Shown here in pieces: positions 53,905 through 62,983 of a DNA stretch of 64,000 bases. Source of the DNA: an uncultured Clostridium sp. (GTDB lineage: Bacteria; Bacillota; Clostridia; TANB77; CAG-508). Each line of letters begins with the position of its first letter. The first letter of the stretch is position 1. Location: positions 66,431-130,430 of the forward strand of contig USFR01000005.1 of NCBI GenBank assembly GCA_900553945.1, read 5' to 3'. The notes under the pieces are model-generated. The model was not told the origin of the DNA and made no database searches. It saw only the letters and a list, made by a program, of their open reading frames with translations. A program made the position numbers and the translations under genes.

Positions 53905-53942
53905 CAAAAAAAGGCACTAAATTTCTTTTTAGTGTCTTTTTT
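53905..53942. terminator. Terminator-like hairpin in a 520-bp gap
   Basis: GGCACTAAA 53913-53921 pairs with TTTAGTGTC 53928-53936; an A run lies before and a T run after, so it could work on either strand. No gene directly precedes it, since the next minus-strand gene ends 300 bases away with its own terminator. An unseen small transcript may end here. Confidence 0.6.
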
Positions 53943-54022
53943 ATTACAAAAACTAATATTTTCAGCGGGAATTTAACTTTAAACATATATTTGACTTCTG
54001 CGTTTTCAAGAATCGTAAAAAG

Positions 54023-54043
54023 TTATCCACAGGATCATCCACA
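54023..54043 (+). promoter_or_regulatory. Second pair of DnaA boxes
   Basis: A perfect TTATCCACA (54023-54031) and TCATCCACA (54035-54043, one mismatch) lie 12 bases apart. The arrangement mirrors that at 42473. Nothing else in 53946-54146 was recognised. Confidence 0.5.
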
Positions 54044-54146
54044 GTTGTTTAATAGCTTCCATATTGTACCAAATAGAAGTGTTCCCCATAAAACAATATC
54101 ATCCTAAACCTAGCTTCCGTAATACATTTGCTAAATTAAGATACTA

Positions 54147-54176
54147 AAAATACTTGATTTACATAGCAAGTATTTT
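54147..54176. other. AT-rich hairpin
   Basis: AAAATACTTG 54147-54156 pairs perfectly with CAAGTATTTT 54167-54176 around a ten-base loop. It may be a second terminator or an RNA end; there is no further evidence. Confidence 0.4.
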
Positions 54177-54183
54177 ATTGCGC

Positions 54184-54214
54184 AAAAAAGAACGTTGCTC
54201 CTAACAACGCTCTT
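54184..54214 (-). terminator. Intrinsic terminator of the HExxH-protein gene
   Basis: On the minus strand AAGAGCGTTG (54214-54205) pairs with CAACGTTCTT (54197-54188), with a seven-base loop, and runs into six T. It lies about 20 bases after the stop codon. Confidence 0.85.
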
Positions 54215-54236
54215 CCAATTCATATTATTTTTTAAT

Positions 54237-55337
54237 TTACTCTCCAAAAATAAACTCTTTTAGTGTGCAAATAATCTCTCTAACTTTTGACATTTTTTTA
54301 ACAGAAATCTCCATTGGTAAAAACTCACCATACTCTTTAGGAATATCAACAACTCTACCATATTTAACAATCTGATTCTTTTTAAAAGAAATATCATCCA
54401 TCATCTTCTTGCAAAAATCATCATAAAAACTATAATTCTCAGGCAAGATTAAATACTTTCTAAACTCAACTAATTCTTCTTCAAACTCACGAATATCATC
54501 AAAAGTATCAATTTTAACAAATCTCTTTTTAAAACAATTCTCAATAATCATATTTTGAATTTTTAAACAAATAGAAGTAATATTTTTCTTCTTTCCCTCA
54601 ATCTGACGTTGTAATAATTTTGACTTTTCACCTGAAGCCTCTGAAATCTGCAACTTATGAGACAACCTAGACAACTCATTTTCCAAATGCAACAATTTAT
54701 CAAGATCCATCTCAACCTCATAAAAAGTATCCGGCGTAGAATTGCTTGTAAAAGCTCTCTCAAACATTGGTGAACTATAAAGCGTACTAAAATACAAAGC
54801 TTCATCACCAGTAAAAAATGTCATTTGAGAAACAAGCGCACACTCCAAAGGATAAAACTCTGGACTCTCTGAAACGAAAGACATTCCATAATATGTAACA
54901 TTATCAAATATAGGCTCTCTTGCCGTTCTACACGCAATCAATTGAACAGCCGCCTCATTCAAAGCCAAACCAGTCGCACTATTCAAGTCGTACAACCCAA
55001 GTTTAACAAGATTCCCTTTTTCATCTTTAAATTCCTGCAAATAATGTATACACTCATGTATTGCAGCAATATCCATCTTATTTAAATCTAATTTTTCATT
55101 AAAATATATTGCATTTTTTCCATACACATATTTTGCACTAGCATTATCGTCCATACTCGCAATAAACATGTCAAGCCTTGATATCTGAATAAAAAGCTCA
55201 CTCTGAGAAAGATGTAATTCTGGAAAAGACTGACAAATCTTTTCAGAAATAAAAGAAGCAATTTTATTAATATTCATCGTATCAAGTTTTCTAACATTAC
55301 TAATGCCCTCTTTTTTTAGTAATAAACCTATCCCCAT
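54237..55337 (-). CDS. Putative zinc-dependent peptidase-like protein with HExxH motif
   Basis: I do not recognise the family. I prefer ATG 55337 (366 aa) because AGGAG lies seven bases before it; ATG 55361 would add eight residues but sits almost on the promoter -10. AIHECIHYLQEF contains HExxH (His94, Glu95, His98), followed after about 30 residues by LNEAAVQLIA (Glu128). That spacing fits gluzincin metallopeptidases with Glu as third ligand. A coiled-coil stretch (about 215-260) and a helical C-terminal half follow. There is no signal peptide or membrane span, so it would be cytoplasmic. It stands alone between its own promoter and terminator. Confidence 0.65.
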   Translation of the reverse strand: MGIGLLLKKEGISNVRKLDTMNINKIASFISEKICQSFPELHLSQSELFIQISRLDMFIASMDDNASAKYVYGKNAIYFNEKLDLNKMDIAAIHECIHYLQEFKDEKGNLVKLGLYDLNSATGLALNEAAVQLIACRTAREPIFDNVTYYGMSFVSESPEFYPLECALVSQMTFFTGDEALYFSTLYSSPMFERAFTSNSTPDTFYEVEMDLDKLLHLENELSRLSHKLQISEASGEKSKLLQRQIEGKKKNITSICLKIQNMIIENCFKKRFVKIDTFDDIREFEEELVEFRKYLILPENYSFYDDFCKKMMDDISFKKNQIVKYGRVVDIPKEYGEFLPMEISVKKMSKVREIICTLKEFIFGE

Positions 55338-55369
55338 AGCCAATCTCCTAAATCTAATCATCTAAGTAT

Positions 55370-55375
55370 ATTATA
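55370..55375 (-). promoter_or_regulatory. Likely -10 box of the HExxH-protein gene
   Basis: A perfect TATAAT on the minus strand lies about 33 bases before the chosen start; no good -35 was found at 16-18 bases. Confidence 0.4.
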
Positions 55376-55432
55376 CTAACATTCATTTCCAAAAGGTATA
55401 ACATTTTAATTAAAAAAATATTACAAAACATT

Positions 55433-55461
55433 AACACTCCGCCAATTTATAGCGAAGTGTT
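55433..55461 (-). terminator. Terminator after addB
   Basis: On the minus strand AACACTTCGC (55461-55452) pairs with GCGGAGTGTT (55442-55433) with one G-T pair, followed by a T-rich stretch. Confidence 0.6.
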
Positions 55462-55465
55462 TAAA

Positions 55466-58400
55466 CTATTCTTCAGAATTTTGCATAATCTCTTCCATTA
55501 CAAAATCCTTAGACATATTTCTTATATATCTATACTCATTACCTTTTAACTTTGGATCAAAGTTGCAAATAGCCTTATATTCGCAGTATTCACAAGGCGT
55601 TTTTTTAGACATATAATAAGGTTTAATATCAATTTTTCCTTTAAAAATTTCATTTGAAATTTCAGAAATTATATGTTTTGTATATTTTTGCAATCTATCA
55701 AATTTTTCTCTATCCAAAACATTTGACTTTGTCTTACTAATATTTCCTTCCTTGTCTAAATAAACCGGAACAGAGTCCGAATAGCTTGATGGGGCAATTT
55801 TAGTGTCCATCATTTTTATAATATCAAGATCTGCAACAACCAAACCTTTCATTCTAAATTTCTTATTTAGTTGTTTCTTTATCTCATCATCACTCAAATT
55901 TTTATCTGCTTTAATAATCGTATCAAGCAAATTAAAATATAAAACACCAGCAGACTCAAACTGCTTCTGCTCAGCCATTTCATCCAAATAAGTAAGTAAC
56001 TGTATTTGAATACCTGAAACCACCTGATTTAAATCAACATCCTTAACTGAAGATTTGTAATCAATTATTCTAACATAAGTATTATCAGCAGTTTTAGCAA
56101 CATCAACTCTATCTATTTTTCCTGTAACAACAACTTGATTACCATTATCCAAAGTTATTTTCATTGGCTTAAACTCAGCCTTTTCATTAAACTCAATCTC
56201 ATGGCCATATAACTCAAACTTACTATTTTTCAACTGATCAATAATATAATCAATTGACTCATACACAACTTTTTTAAGCCTTTTCGTCAACGCAATAAAC
56301 TTTGGTGAACTTGAAAAAATATAATTTTTGTGCATTCCAAGTTTTTCATTAATAATTTCCTCAATAATTTTATACAAATCCTCTTTTGAAATAGTCTTAA
56401 CATCAAAATCTCTAGCTTCAATCTTAGAAAAAACTTCATCAATAACTTCATGCATAAAATTACCTGTGTCCAAAGGCCTAATCTTAAACTCCTCTTCCTC
56501 TTGCAATTTCAAGCCATATTTCAAATGGAAAGAAAAAGGACATCTTCTATATTGCTCAAGTCTTGAAACGCTTGTACGCAAGCTACCTCCATACATTTTC
56601 TTTATATTCTCTTCGGTAACTACTTCAGGAACATTTGAATATTTTGCTCCTCTCAAAATTCGTTGCATTCTTGTAGGCTCATTCTTTTCATACCACGAAA
56701 TAACATTCTTCCATTCATCATCAATCTTATCAGTATCAATATATTCTTTATACTTCTCCACCGCTGAATCCAAAGTTGCCTCTTTTGTTGTTATCTCATA
56801 ATCCTTCTCAATTACATCACTCTGCTCTTTGATTTTAGGAAAAATCTTTTTAATCTGAGCAATTAAAATTGAATTTCTAAGAGCCTTTCCTTCCTCATCA
56901 GCAATTGGATAAGACAAATATAATTTCTTCTCTGGAGTAGTAAGCACCTTGTAAATATTAAATTGGTTCTCATACAATAATTCAATTGAATTTTTCGCCA
57001 ACTCAACATTATGCTCTTTTAGCAACTCTCTATCATTATCATTCAAAAATCCTTCATCCTTAACAACACTTGGAATTACACCATCATTAAGTCCAATCAA
57101 AAATAACGCCTTAATCTCTTTAGATTTTGATCTATCAATATCTCCAAACAAAACTTGATCAAAAGACGTAGGAATCTTTCCAAATTCAGATTTTGAAATT
57201 CCAATCTGAAGAATTTTATTAAACCTATCAAAAGACATTTTCTCATCATCAAAAATCAAAATCATTTCATCTAAAACATCGAAAAATAGTTTTATACCAT
57301 TTCTGTACTCCTCAGCAACCTCAATCTGTCCAGCCTCTTCAAACTCATCAGCCTTATCTAAAATTCTTTGTTGAACACCATTTTTTTGAATAAACTCATA
57401 CAAACAAAAACTAATTTCTTTAGCTGTCTTCTCACCTTGAAGCCTCTTTCTAAAATCAAGTATTGGCACAATTATCTTATTTTTTGTAGCATTAATTCTC
57501 TCTTGAACATCATTTTTTTCCTCATATTCAAAGTCGCCCTTATACCACTTTGTACCTCTTATTCCCCATTTATTAACATAGTTTTCTAGCAAAAACATGT
57601 CATCATCAGGCACATCTAAAATACCAGATTTTATATAAGAAAACATCGCTTCATATGAAAAATTCGTTGTAAAAATATTAAGCAAAGAAACAATATATTT
57701 CATAAGAACATTGTTATCAATATCCTTCTTCTCATCAATAAAAACAGGAATATTAAACTTCTCAAACACAGATTTAACATTGCTTGAATATGTATCAATA
57801 TTTGCACAAACAACAGCAATATCTCTAAATCTATATTCATCTTCCTTAACCAATTTCAAAATAGTTTTAGCAACATTCTCAATTTCACTCATTGGAGTTT
57901 GTGCTGAAAATATTGAAATATCCTCAGTTTCAGTTTCCCACCTGGTAGGACTAACTGAATATATACTCTTTTCTAGGTTTTGAAGCTCTTTGCTTTGAAA
58001 TTTCTTTGGCTCTCCCATATCAATTCTATCTATAAAACAACCATTTCTCTCAGCAATTTCAAGCAATCTATCAGCAGTAATTTTATTAAAATAATAAATA
58101 CTTTCATCCATGTTATCCACTTTTTCTAAAGAATCTGTGCAAATCGTAACAGTAATCTCCTTAGCAAGAGTGCATAACTTCTCTATTATTTGATATTCAT
58201 TTGGCGTAAATCCAGCAAACTCATCAATATAAATTACAGCATCATTAAAAAAATCTACAAGTTCAATATTTTGTGCAAGTAAATCCAATCTATCCGCTTC
58301 ATCAATATAATTTCCTTCAATTCTCTTTTGATACTTTTCTAAAATATTTTTTGTATCTGTAAGTTTAAGCTGTAAATACTTATCATCAACTTTTTCAATT

Positions 58401-58810
58401 GTATCTTCAAGCATTTTATAATTTACGTTATGCTTCTTAAACTCAGTTATCATACGCAAAGCCAATTCCAAATTCTTATCAGAACTACGCAAAAAATTCA
58501 TATTTTTCTTTAGTGAATCAATCGCATCATACACAATCATTGACTTTCCAATTTTAGATAAATGAGAAGTAACATTTCCAAGAACCTCTTGAATAACCCT
58601 ATCCGCCATCCTACTAAGCGTAAGCACTTCAGCGTTTATACTACTATTTCCATCAATCGTTTCAAGCAAATGATTCTCCGCAGAAAAAGAGAACTGCTCT
58701 GGAACAACAATATATATCTTATTTTTATCTTTAATTTTTTCCTTAATTTCTTTAAAAATTTCCGTGGTTTTTCCAGAACCACTCTTTCCATAAATAATTC
58801 GAAATTCCAT
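55466..58810 (-). CDS. addB: ATP-dependent helicase/nuclease subunit B (AddB)
   Basis: This 1114-residue protein fits the family length. It starts with the Walker A motif GKSGSGKTTE (residues about 8-17). The RecB-type nuclease domain near the C terminus has VRIIDYKSS (about 918). The iron-sulphur cysteines typical of AddB are present: one in RRCPFSFHLKY (about 753) and CEYCEYKAIC (about 1073-1082, CxxCxxxxxC). With AddA it processes double-strand DNA ends for RecA-dependent repair and pauses at Chi. addA is not in this window, although it often lies next to addB. It begins one base after the uracil-DNA glycosylase stop, so translation is probably coupled in a repair operon. Confidence 0.95.
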   Translation of the reverse strand: MEFRIIYGKSGSGKTTEIFKEIKEKIKDKNKIYIVVPEQFSFSAENHLLETIDGNSSINAEVLTLSRMADRVIQEVLGNVTSHLSKIGKSMIVYDAIDSLKKNMNFLRSSDKNLELALRMITEFKKHNVNYKMLEDTIEKVDDKYLQLKLTDTKNILEKYQKRIEGNYIDEADRLDLLAQNIELVDFFNDAVIYIDEFAGFTPNEYQIIEKLCTLAKEITVTICTDSLEKVDNMDESIYYFNKITADRLLEIAERNGCFIDRIDMGEPKKFQSKELQNLEKSIYSVSPTRWETETEDISIFSAQTPMSEIENVAKTILKLVKEDEYRFRDIAVVCANIDTYSSNVKSVFEKFNIPVFIDEKKDIDNNVLMKYIVSLLNIFTTNFSYEAMFSYIKSGILDVPDDDMFLLENYVNKWGIRGTKWYKGDFEYEEKNDVQERINATKNKIIVPILDFRKRLQGEKTAKEISFCLYEFIQKNGVQQRILDKADEFEEAGQIEVAEEYRNGIKLFFDVLDEMILIFDDEKMSFDRFNKILQIGISKSEFGKIPTSFDQVLFGDIDRSKSKEIKALFLIGLNDGVIPSVVKDEGFLNDNDRELLKEHNVELAKNSIELLYENQFNIYKVLTTPEKKLYLSYPIADEEGKALRNSILIAQIKKIFPKIKEQSDVIEKDYEITTKEATLDSAVEKYKEYIDTDKIDDEWKNVISWYEKNEPTRMQRILRGAKYSNVPEVVTEENIKKMYGGSLRTSVSRLEQYRRCPFSFHLKYGLKLQEEEEFKIRPLDTGNFMHEVIDEVFSKIEARDFDVKTISKEDLYKIIEEIINEKLGMHKNYIFSSSPKFIALTKRLKKVVYESIDYIIDQLKNSKFELYGHEIEFNEKAEFKPMKITLDNGNQVVVTGKIDRVDVAKTADNTYVRIIDYKSSVKDVDLNQVVSGIQIQLLTYLDEMAEQKQFESAGVLYFNLLDTIIKADKNLSDDEIKKQLNKKFRMKGLVVADLDIIKMMDTKIAPSSYSDSVPVYLDKEGNISKTKSNVLDREKFDRLQKYTKHIISEISNEIFKGKIDIKPYYMSKKTPCEYCEYKAICNFDPKLKGNEYRYIRNMSKDFVMEEIMQNSEE

Positions 58811-58811
58811 T

Positions 58812-59366
58812 TTACTCCTTATTTGCTTCTCTTACTACTTCTTTTAAATCATTCCAAAAATCAATCTTTTTAGACTCATCCCTAAGCAATGCAGCCGGAT
58901 GAAAAGTTGGCATGTACTTTATTCCTTTTCTCTCAATCCATTTTCCCCTTGAAGCCGTTATAGAATACTCTTTCCCAAGAATCGTCTTTAAAGCCACACT
59001 TCCCAATAAAACAATTATCTCAGGCTTAACTAACATCACTTGACTTCTTAAATAATCCAAACAAGCACTAACCTCGTCTTGCTCTGGATTCCTATTCATT
59101 GGTGGTCTGCACTTCACAACATTTGCAATATACACTTCTTCCCTATCTATTCCAATTCCTTTAAACGCCTGATTCATAAGTTTACCAGCCTTACCAACAA
59201 AAGGTATTCCCTGAATATCCTCGTCCGCCCCAGGGCCTTCACCAATAAACATTATTTTAGCATCCTTATTTCCAACTCCAAGTACAATATTAGTACGATT
59301 ATTACACAATTTACATTTGTTACACTTTTGTATTCCGTTTTCTAGTTCTTCAAATGTTTCATACAT
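58812..59366 (-). CDS. Family 4 uracil-DNA glycosylase
   Basis: This 184-residue enzyme removes uracil from DNA at the start of base excision repair. The catalytic and uracil-binding motifs GEGPGADEDIQGIPFVGKAG and the later TFHPAALLR are present. The cysteines of the 4Fe-4S cluster are visible: CNKCKLC at 15-21 plus CRPPMNR and a further Cys about 16 residues on, as in thermophile-type UdgA proteins. It sits between the YfiH-like gene and addB, with short gaps, forming a repair-linked operon. Confidence 0.93.
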   Translation of the reverse strand: MYETFEELENGIQKCNKCKLCNNRTNIVLGVGNKDAKIMFIGEGPGADEDIQGIPFVGKAGKLMNQAFKGIGIDREEVYIANVVKCRPPMNRNPEQDEVSACLDYLRSQVMLVKPEIIVLLGSVALKTILGKEYSITASRGKWIERKGIKYMPTFHPAALLRDESKKIDFWNDLKEVVREANKE

Positions 59367-59387
59367 TTCAACATCACCATTTCTCTT

Positions 59388-60194
59388 CTATTCTGTTGAC
59401 AAGCTTATAATAGCAGTTGACAATTTATATTCTTTTCCTTCTCCCCTAAAAGAATGAATCACATCATTATTACATAAGCTACAAATTCCACAGTCATAAA
59501 TATTTATCTTCTCAATACCTTTTCTCTTTAGTAACTCATTATTTATTCCAACCGTATCTATAAAATATTTTCCTTGATTATATCCATTTAAAATGAAATC
59601 ATTTATATTATCCAAGAAAGAAAATTTATCATGAAACATCTCCTTAACATCTGTATCCACTTCAAAACAACACTTTCTAATGCTAGGGCAAATACACACA
59701 ATAATATCTTCTGGATTAGAATCATATTTACTCATCATTAAATCAATTGTATTCTCTATAATCCTTTGATATGAACCTTTCCAACCAGAATGAACATTAG
59801 CAATAACTTTTTTCTTTTTATCATATAGCAAATACAAAATACAATCTGCATTCGTTGTTGCTAAAACAATTCCATTCTTTTGAGTTATTAACCCATCAAC
59901 ATCTTTAAGCAAAAATGGTTCATAAACAGAATCTATGCACTTTACAACATTCGTATGACTTTGCATTGGTCTAACAACATTTTTGTAATCCACACCAATA
60001 CATTCACACAAATTCTTATAACTCTGTTTTTCCAAATCTTTATCCAAAGATTTTCCTATGTATTTTAAATTTAAATTATCGCTTTTCAAAGCATATGCAT
60101 GATTAACACCCAAATTTAATAGAACTCTAAATTGAATATAGTTCATTCCATTTTTGGATGTCTGCACAACAATTTCATTTGTTAAATCTCTCAT
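59388..60194 (-). CDS. YfiH/YlmD-family laccase-domain protein (polyphenol oxidase-like, purine nucleoside phosphorylase activity in relatives)
   Basis: This 268-residue protein has the conserved metal-site pattern of the family: His in MQSHTNVV, Cys in TTNADCILYLLYD and His in ANVHSGWKGS. A Cys-rich C-terminal segment (IYDCGICSLCNNDVIHSFR) matches the usual H-S-x-R ending. Relatives were named multicopper polyphenol oxidases, but several phosphorolyse or deaminate purine nucleosides. It is first in the operon with the glycosylase and AddB, with GGAAGG as ribosome binding site. Confidence 0.9.
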   Translation of the reverse strand: MRDLTNEIVVQTSKNGMNYIQFRVLLNLGVNHAYALKSDNLNLKYIGKSLDKDLEKQSYKNLCECIGVDYKNVVRPMQSHTNVVKCIDSVYEPFLLKDVDGLITQKNGIVLATTNADCILYLLYDKKKKVIANVHSGWKGSYQRIIENTIDLMMSKYDSNPEDIIVCICPSIRKCCFEVDTDVKEMFHDKFSFLDNINDFILNGYNQGKYFIDTVGINNELLKRKGIEKINIYDCGICSLCNNDVIHSFRGEGKEYKLSTAIISLSTE

Positions 60195-60218
60195 CTATAT
60201 TACCTTCCATTAGCACAT

Positions 60219-60247
60219 ATCATATCATTAAATTTCAGATTTTACAA
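60219..60247 (-). promoter_or_regulatory. Promoter of the yfiH-like / udg / addB operon
   Basis: On the minus strand TTGTAA (60247-60242) and TATGAT (60224-60219) are 17 bases apart, about 25 bases before the start codon. Confidence 0.55.
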
Positions 60248-60282
60248 TTAAAATTTAACATATTTAGCAGACACATTTTGAC

Positions 60283-60408
60283 AAAAATATTATATTTAAT
60301 TTTTGAAATGACGCGCAGTTTGAGAGTTTTTGTCAGACATACTAAACAAAGTTTAGTTGGCCGTAAAATCTCTCAGCAAGGAATTAAAAAATTAAGTATA
60401 ATATTTTT
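60283..60408 (+). repeat. Nested palindromic element, family 1 copy 1
   Basis: The ends form a 22-base inverted repeat with one mismatch (AAAAATATTATATTTAATT at the left, its complement ending at 60408). Inside are TGACGCGCAG, GAGAG/CTCTC, a variable hairpin ACTAAAC/GTTTAGT (60341-60357) and AGCAAGG. The same CGCGCAG and AGCAAGG occur in two other copies whose stems differ. Confidence 0.75.
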
Positions 60409-60429
60409 ATTCTTATACTACTATACTCA

Positions 60430-60456
60430 AAAAATGAGGGGAACTCCCCTCATTTT
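60430..60456 (-). terminator. Terminator of the murF / yqeK operon
   Basis: A perfect 11-pair stem AAAATGAGGGG 60431-60441 with 60446-60456 has a four-base loop; on the minus strand it ends in six T, right after the stop codon of the 60458 gene. Confidence 0.9.
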
Positions 60457-60457
60457 C

Positions 60458-60871
60458 TTAATCAAATCTTGTAACTTGGAAACCATTCTGCCATTTTTCA
60501 TACCGAACCCTGTTCTCGACTTCCTGCACATTCGCATACTTTTCCTGAACACAGTCCCAATCATCTTTTCGAAAAAACTTCTCCTTGTCCTTAACTCTAT
60601 CATAGCAATCAAGGGCAATAGCGATAACATAGTCCATTTCATCCAAGAAAAACTTCAAATTTTCAGGATCATACTTGACCTGAATATGCTCAGTGCTGAA
60701 CGTCTTAACACCTAGTTGATTTTTCACTATCAGATAGGTATTATAAATTTGTATAAGCTCCTCAGCATAAACTACAAAAGTATAGCCATCTGAGACCGTT
60801 CTTCCGACATAATAGCGCCAAATCAGAAAAACACCGAGTAACACAATTGCAATAATAATTCCATACCGCAT
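60458..60871 (-). CDS. Small single-span membrane protein, unknown function
   Basis: The start is ATG 60871 (137 aa), because AAGGAGG lies eight bases upstream; the longer reading frame up to 60934 would overlap yqeK and has no such site. One N-terminal span (about 3-20, RYGIIIAIVLLGVFLIWRYY) is followed by an external or cytoplasmic helical domain of about 115 residues rich in Tyr, Asp and Glu. I do not recognise it. It is the last gene of the operon, followed by a strong terminator. Confidence 0.7.
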   Translation of the reverse strand: MRYGIIIAIVLLGVFLIWRYYVGRTVSDGYTFVVYAEELIQIYNTYLIVKNQLGVKTFSTEHIQVKYDPENLKFFLDEMDYVIAIALDCYDRVKDKEKFFRKDDWDCVQEKYANVQEVENRVRYEKWQNGFQVTRFD

Positions 60872-60930
60872 ACTCCGTACCTCCTTCAGATTTTTGATAT
60901 TGGTAATTATATCACAAAAAGGCTGATATA

Positions 60931-61500
60931 TCAATCCTTACGCTCATTTATATATTGATTTCTTGCTTCAATTGTCTGAACATTAATAGTTTTTCCTTTT
61001 TCAATTCTTTCCAAAATAGTTCTATTCATACATTCGATAACTGCAGCTTTCAAATCCTTTTTAGCAAGTTCATACACTTCAGTAGTTCCAGCATATTTTC
61101 TATCTTTACCCGTAGAATCAGCGACATACAAAATCTCAGCAAGCAAACTCATATCTTTTTCACCAAGTGTATGACTACTTATAGCCTTTACCATATCAGG
61201 AGTGTATCCAAATTCTTCTTCACAAATTTTAGCTCCAACAGGCGCATGTAACATTCCTGGGCTTTTAAGTTCGAAATCACTAATAGGCAAATTATGATCT
61301 TTCATAAATTTAATTTTATCCTCATGACTCATCTCTTTAGCGATATCATGTGCTATACCAAGTAATCTAGCTTTTTTAACATCAGCACCATATATTTTAG
61401 CATACTCAACACATCTTTCTTCAACACATTCAGAATGATAAAATCTTTTTTCAGATAATCTCTTCTTTACTTCATTTTTTACTTCTTCGTATTCTTTCAT
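60931..61500 (-). CDS. yqeK: YqeK-like HD-domain hydrolase (probable symmetrical Ap4A hydrolase)
   Basis: This 189-residue protein has the HD superfamily metal motifs of YqeK: YHSECVEER (His), LLGIAHDIAKEM (HD), LHAPVGAKI and ISSHTLGEKDMSLLAEILYVADSTGKDR. Relatives split diadenosine tetraphosphate into two ADP. In many Firmicutes yqeK follows nadD; here it follows murF by 15 bases, a different arrangement. A GGAGG site precedes the start. Confidence 0.88.
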   Translation of the reverse strand: MKEYEEVKNEVKKRLSEKRFYHSECVEERCVEYAKIYGADVKKARLLGIAHDIAKEMSHEDKIKFMKDHNLPISDFELKSPGMLHAPVGAKICEEEFGYTPDMVKAISSHTLGEKDMSLLAEILYVADSTGKDRKYAGTTEVYELAKKDLKAAVIECMNRTILERIEKGKTINVQTIEARNQYINERKD

Positions 61501-61515
61501 TTTTCCTCCATTTTT

Positions 61516-62922
61516 TCATTTTAATTGCTCACTAATATAATTTACTATTTCATCATATATTTCTCCAAATTTCATGGAATTTGACGCTTTTAGCAAAACA
61601 GTATCACCTTTCAAAAGCATACCTTTTAAAACTTCAATAGCCTGCTCATTTGAATCACAAGAACACACATCTTCATTAGACATTCCCTCATTTTTTGCCT
61701 TTTTGACAATATTTTTTGCCTCCTCTCCGACAGTAATTAATTTGTCAATTTTATTTTTAGCAACCTCTTTTCCAACCTTTTCATGAATCTCTTTACTAAA
61801 ACTTCCTACTTCTTTAATGTCACCTAAAACAGCTATTTTTCTTCCACGGTCAAGGTTTGCCAAATATTCCAAACTTGGTTTTATAGATTCAAAACTAGCA
61901 TTATAATAATCCTTAATTAGCAAAACGTCATTTACTTTTTCTATATCTAATCTATTTTTAGTAATTTCAGCATTCGCAATTGCCCTTTGAATTTTGTCAA
62001 TTGGAACACCATACTCCATTCCAACAGCAATCGCAGACAAAGCATTCAATATGAACACCTCACCAGGCTTTTGCGTAGTAAATTTATATTCCGTTGAATT
62101 AAGCTCAACACTAAATTCATTTGACTCCTCTGTCATTTTTACTTTAGAAGCCATATATATACTCTTTTCATGAATTCCAAAAGTTATTTTCTCAGCATTT
62201 TCATCCTCTAAATTCCACTTATGTAGCATATCATTGTCATTATTTATTATAACTTTTTTATTTGTCATTCCATCCAAAATCTCAAGCTTAGCCTTCAAAA
62301 TATTCTCCCTAGAACCCAAATTTCCAATATGAGAAGTACCAATATTAGAAATCACACTCAATGTAGGCTTTGCAATATTTGTAAGCTCATGAATTTCTCC
62401 CAAATGATTCATTCCCATCTCAATAACCAAAGCATCATGATTTCTCAAACTCATTATAGTCAAAGGAACACCCAATCTATTATTCTTATTCCCCTGTGTT
62501 TTTTGAACATTAAACTTTTGAGCCATAACCTCAGCAATAACATCCTTTGTACTAGTCTTTCCAACGCTTCCAGTTATAGCAACTACAGGAATATCATATA
62601 AATTTCTTTTTATTTTTGCAATTTCTACAAGAGTATCCTCAACGCTGGCAACAAGAATAATAGTTGTTTTCTCTGCAAATTTATTTATTTCTTCTTCAGA
62701 AAAAATATTATTTTCAATAAAGCACACTTTTGCACCATTTTTTATAGCGTCACTACAATATAGTGTGCCATCTGTTCTCTCACCTTTCAAAGCAAAGTAT
62801 GCTTCGTCTGTTTTTACAGTTCTAGAATCAATACTTGCTCCAATAAATTCTACATTATCAGAACCGCATAAAATTGTTCCATTAATGCTTTCTAAAATAT
62901 TTTTAACACATAAACTTTTCAT
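61516..62922 (-). CDS. murF: UDP-N-acetylmuramoyl-tripeptide--D-alanyl-D-alanine ligase
   Basis: This 468-residue Mur ligase has the expected order. The N-terminal uridine-binding domain contains ASIDSRTVKTDEAYFALKGE. The ATP-binding domain has ITGSVGKTSTKD (about 115-126), TQGNKNNRLGVPLT and VIEMGMNHLGEI; the C-terminal domain has DYYNASFESIKPSL and VLGDIKEVG. It adds D-Ala-D-Ala to UDP-MurNAc-tripeptide in the cytoplasm, the last cytoplasmic step of the peptidoglycan peptide. It is first in the operon with yqeK, behind AAGGTG. Confidence 0.95.
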   Translation of the reverse strand: MKSLCVKNILESINGTILCGSDNVEFIGASIDSRTVKTDEAYFALKGERTDGTLYCSDAIKNGAKVCFIENNIFSEEEINKFAEKTTIILVASVEDTLVEIAKIKRNLYDIPVVAITGSVGKTSTKDVIAEVMAQKFNVQKTQGNKNNRLGVPLTIMSLRNHDALVIEMGMNHLGEIHELTNIAKPTLSVISNIGTSHIGNLGSRENILKAKLEILDGMTNKKVIINNDNDMLHKWNLEDENAEKITFGIHEKSIYMASKVKMTEESNEFSVELNSTEYKFTTQKPGEVFILNALSAIAVGMEYGVPIDKIQRAIANAEITKNRLDIEKVNDVLLIKDYYNASFESIKPSLEYLANLDRGRKIAVLGDIKEVGSFSKEIHEKVGKEVAKNKIDKLITVGEEAKNIVKKAKNEGMSNEDVCSCDSNEQAIEVLKGMLLKGDTVLLKASNSMKFGEIYDEIVNYISEQLK

Positions 62923-62983
62923 AAAATCACCTTAATTTTAAACCATTTATTTGCTATATATTAATATTCACAAACATAACCTA

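Noticed and set aside
60158..60715. 185-residue plus-strand frame
   Set aside because: It crosses a repeat element, a terminator and two genes on the other strand, and has no ribosome binding site.
60872..60934. Longer N terminus of the 60458 gene overlapping yqeK
   Set aside because: No ribosome binding site at 60934, whereas AAGGAGG sits before ATG 60871, directly ahead of the membrane span.
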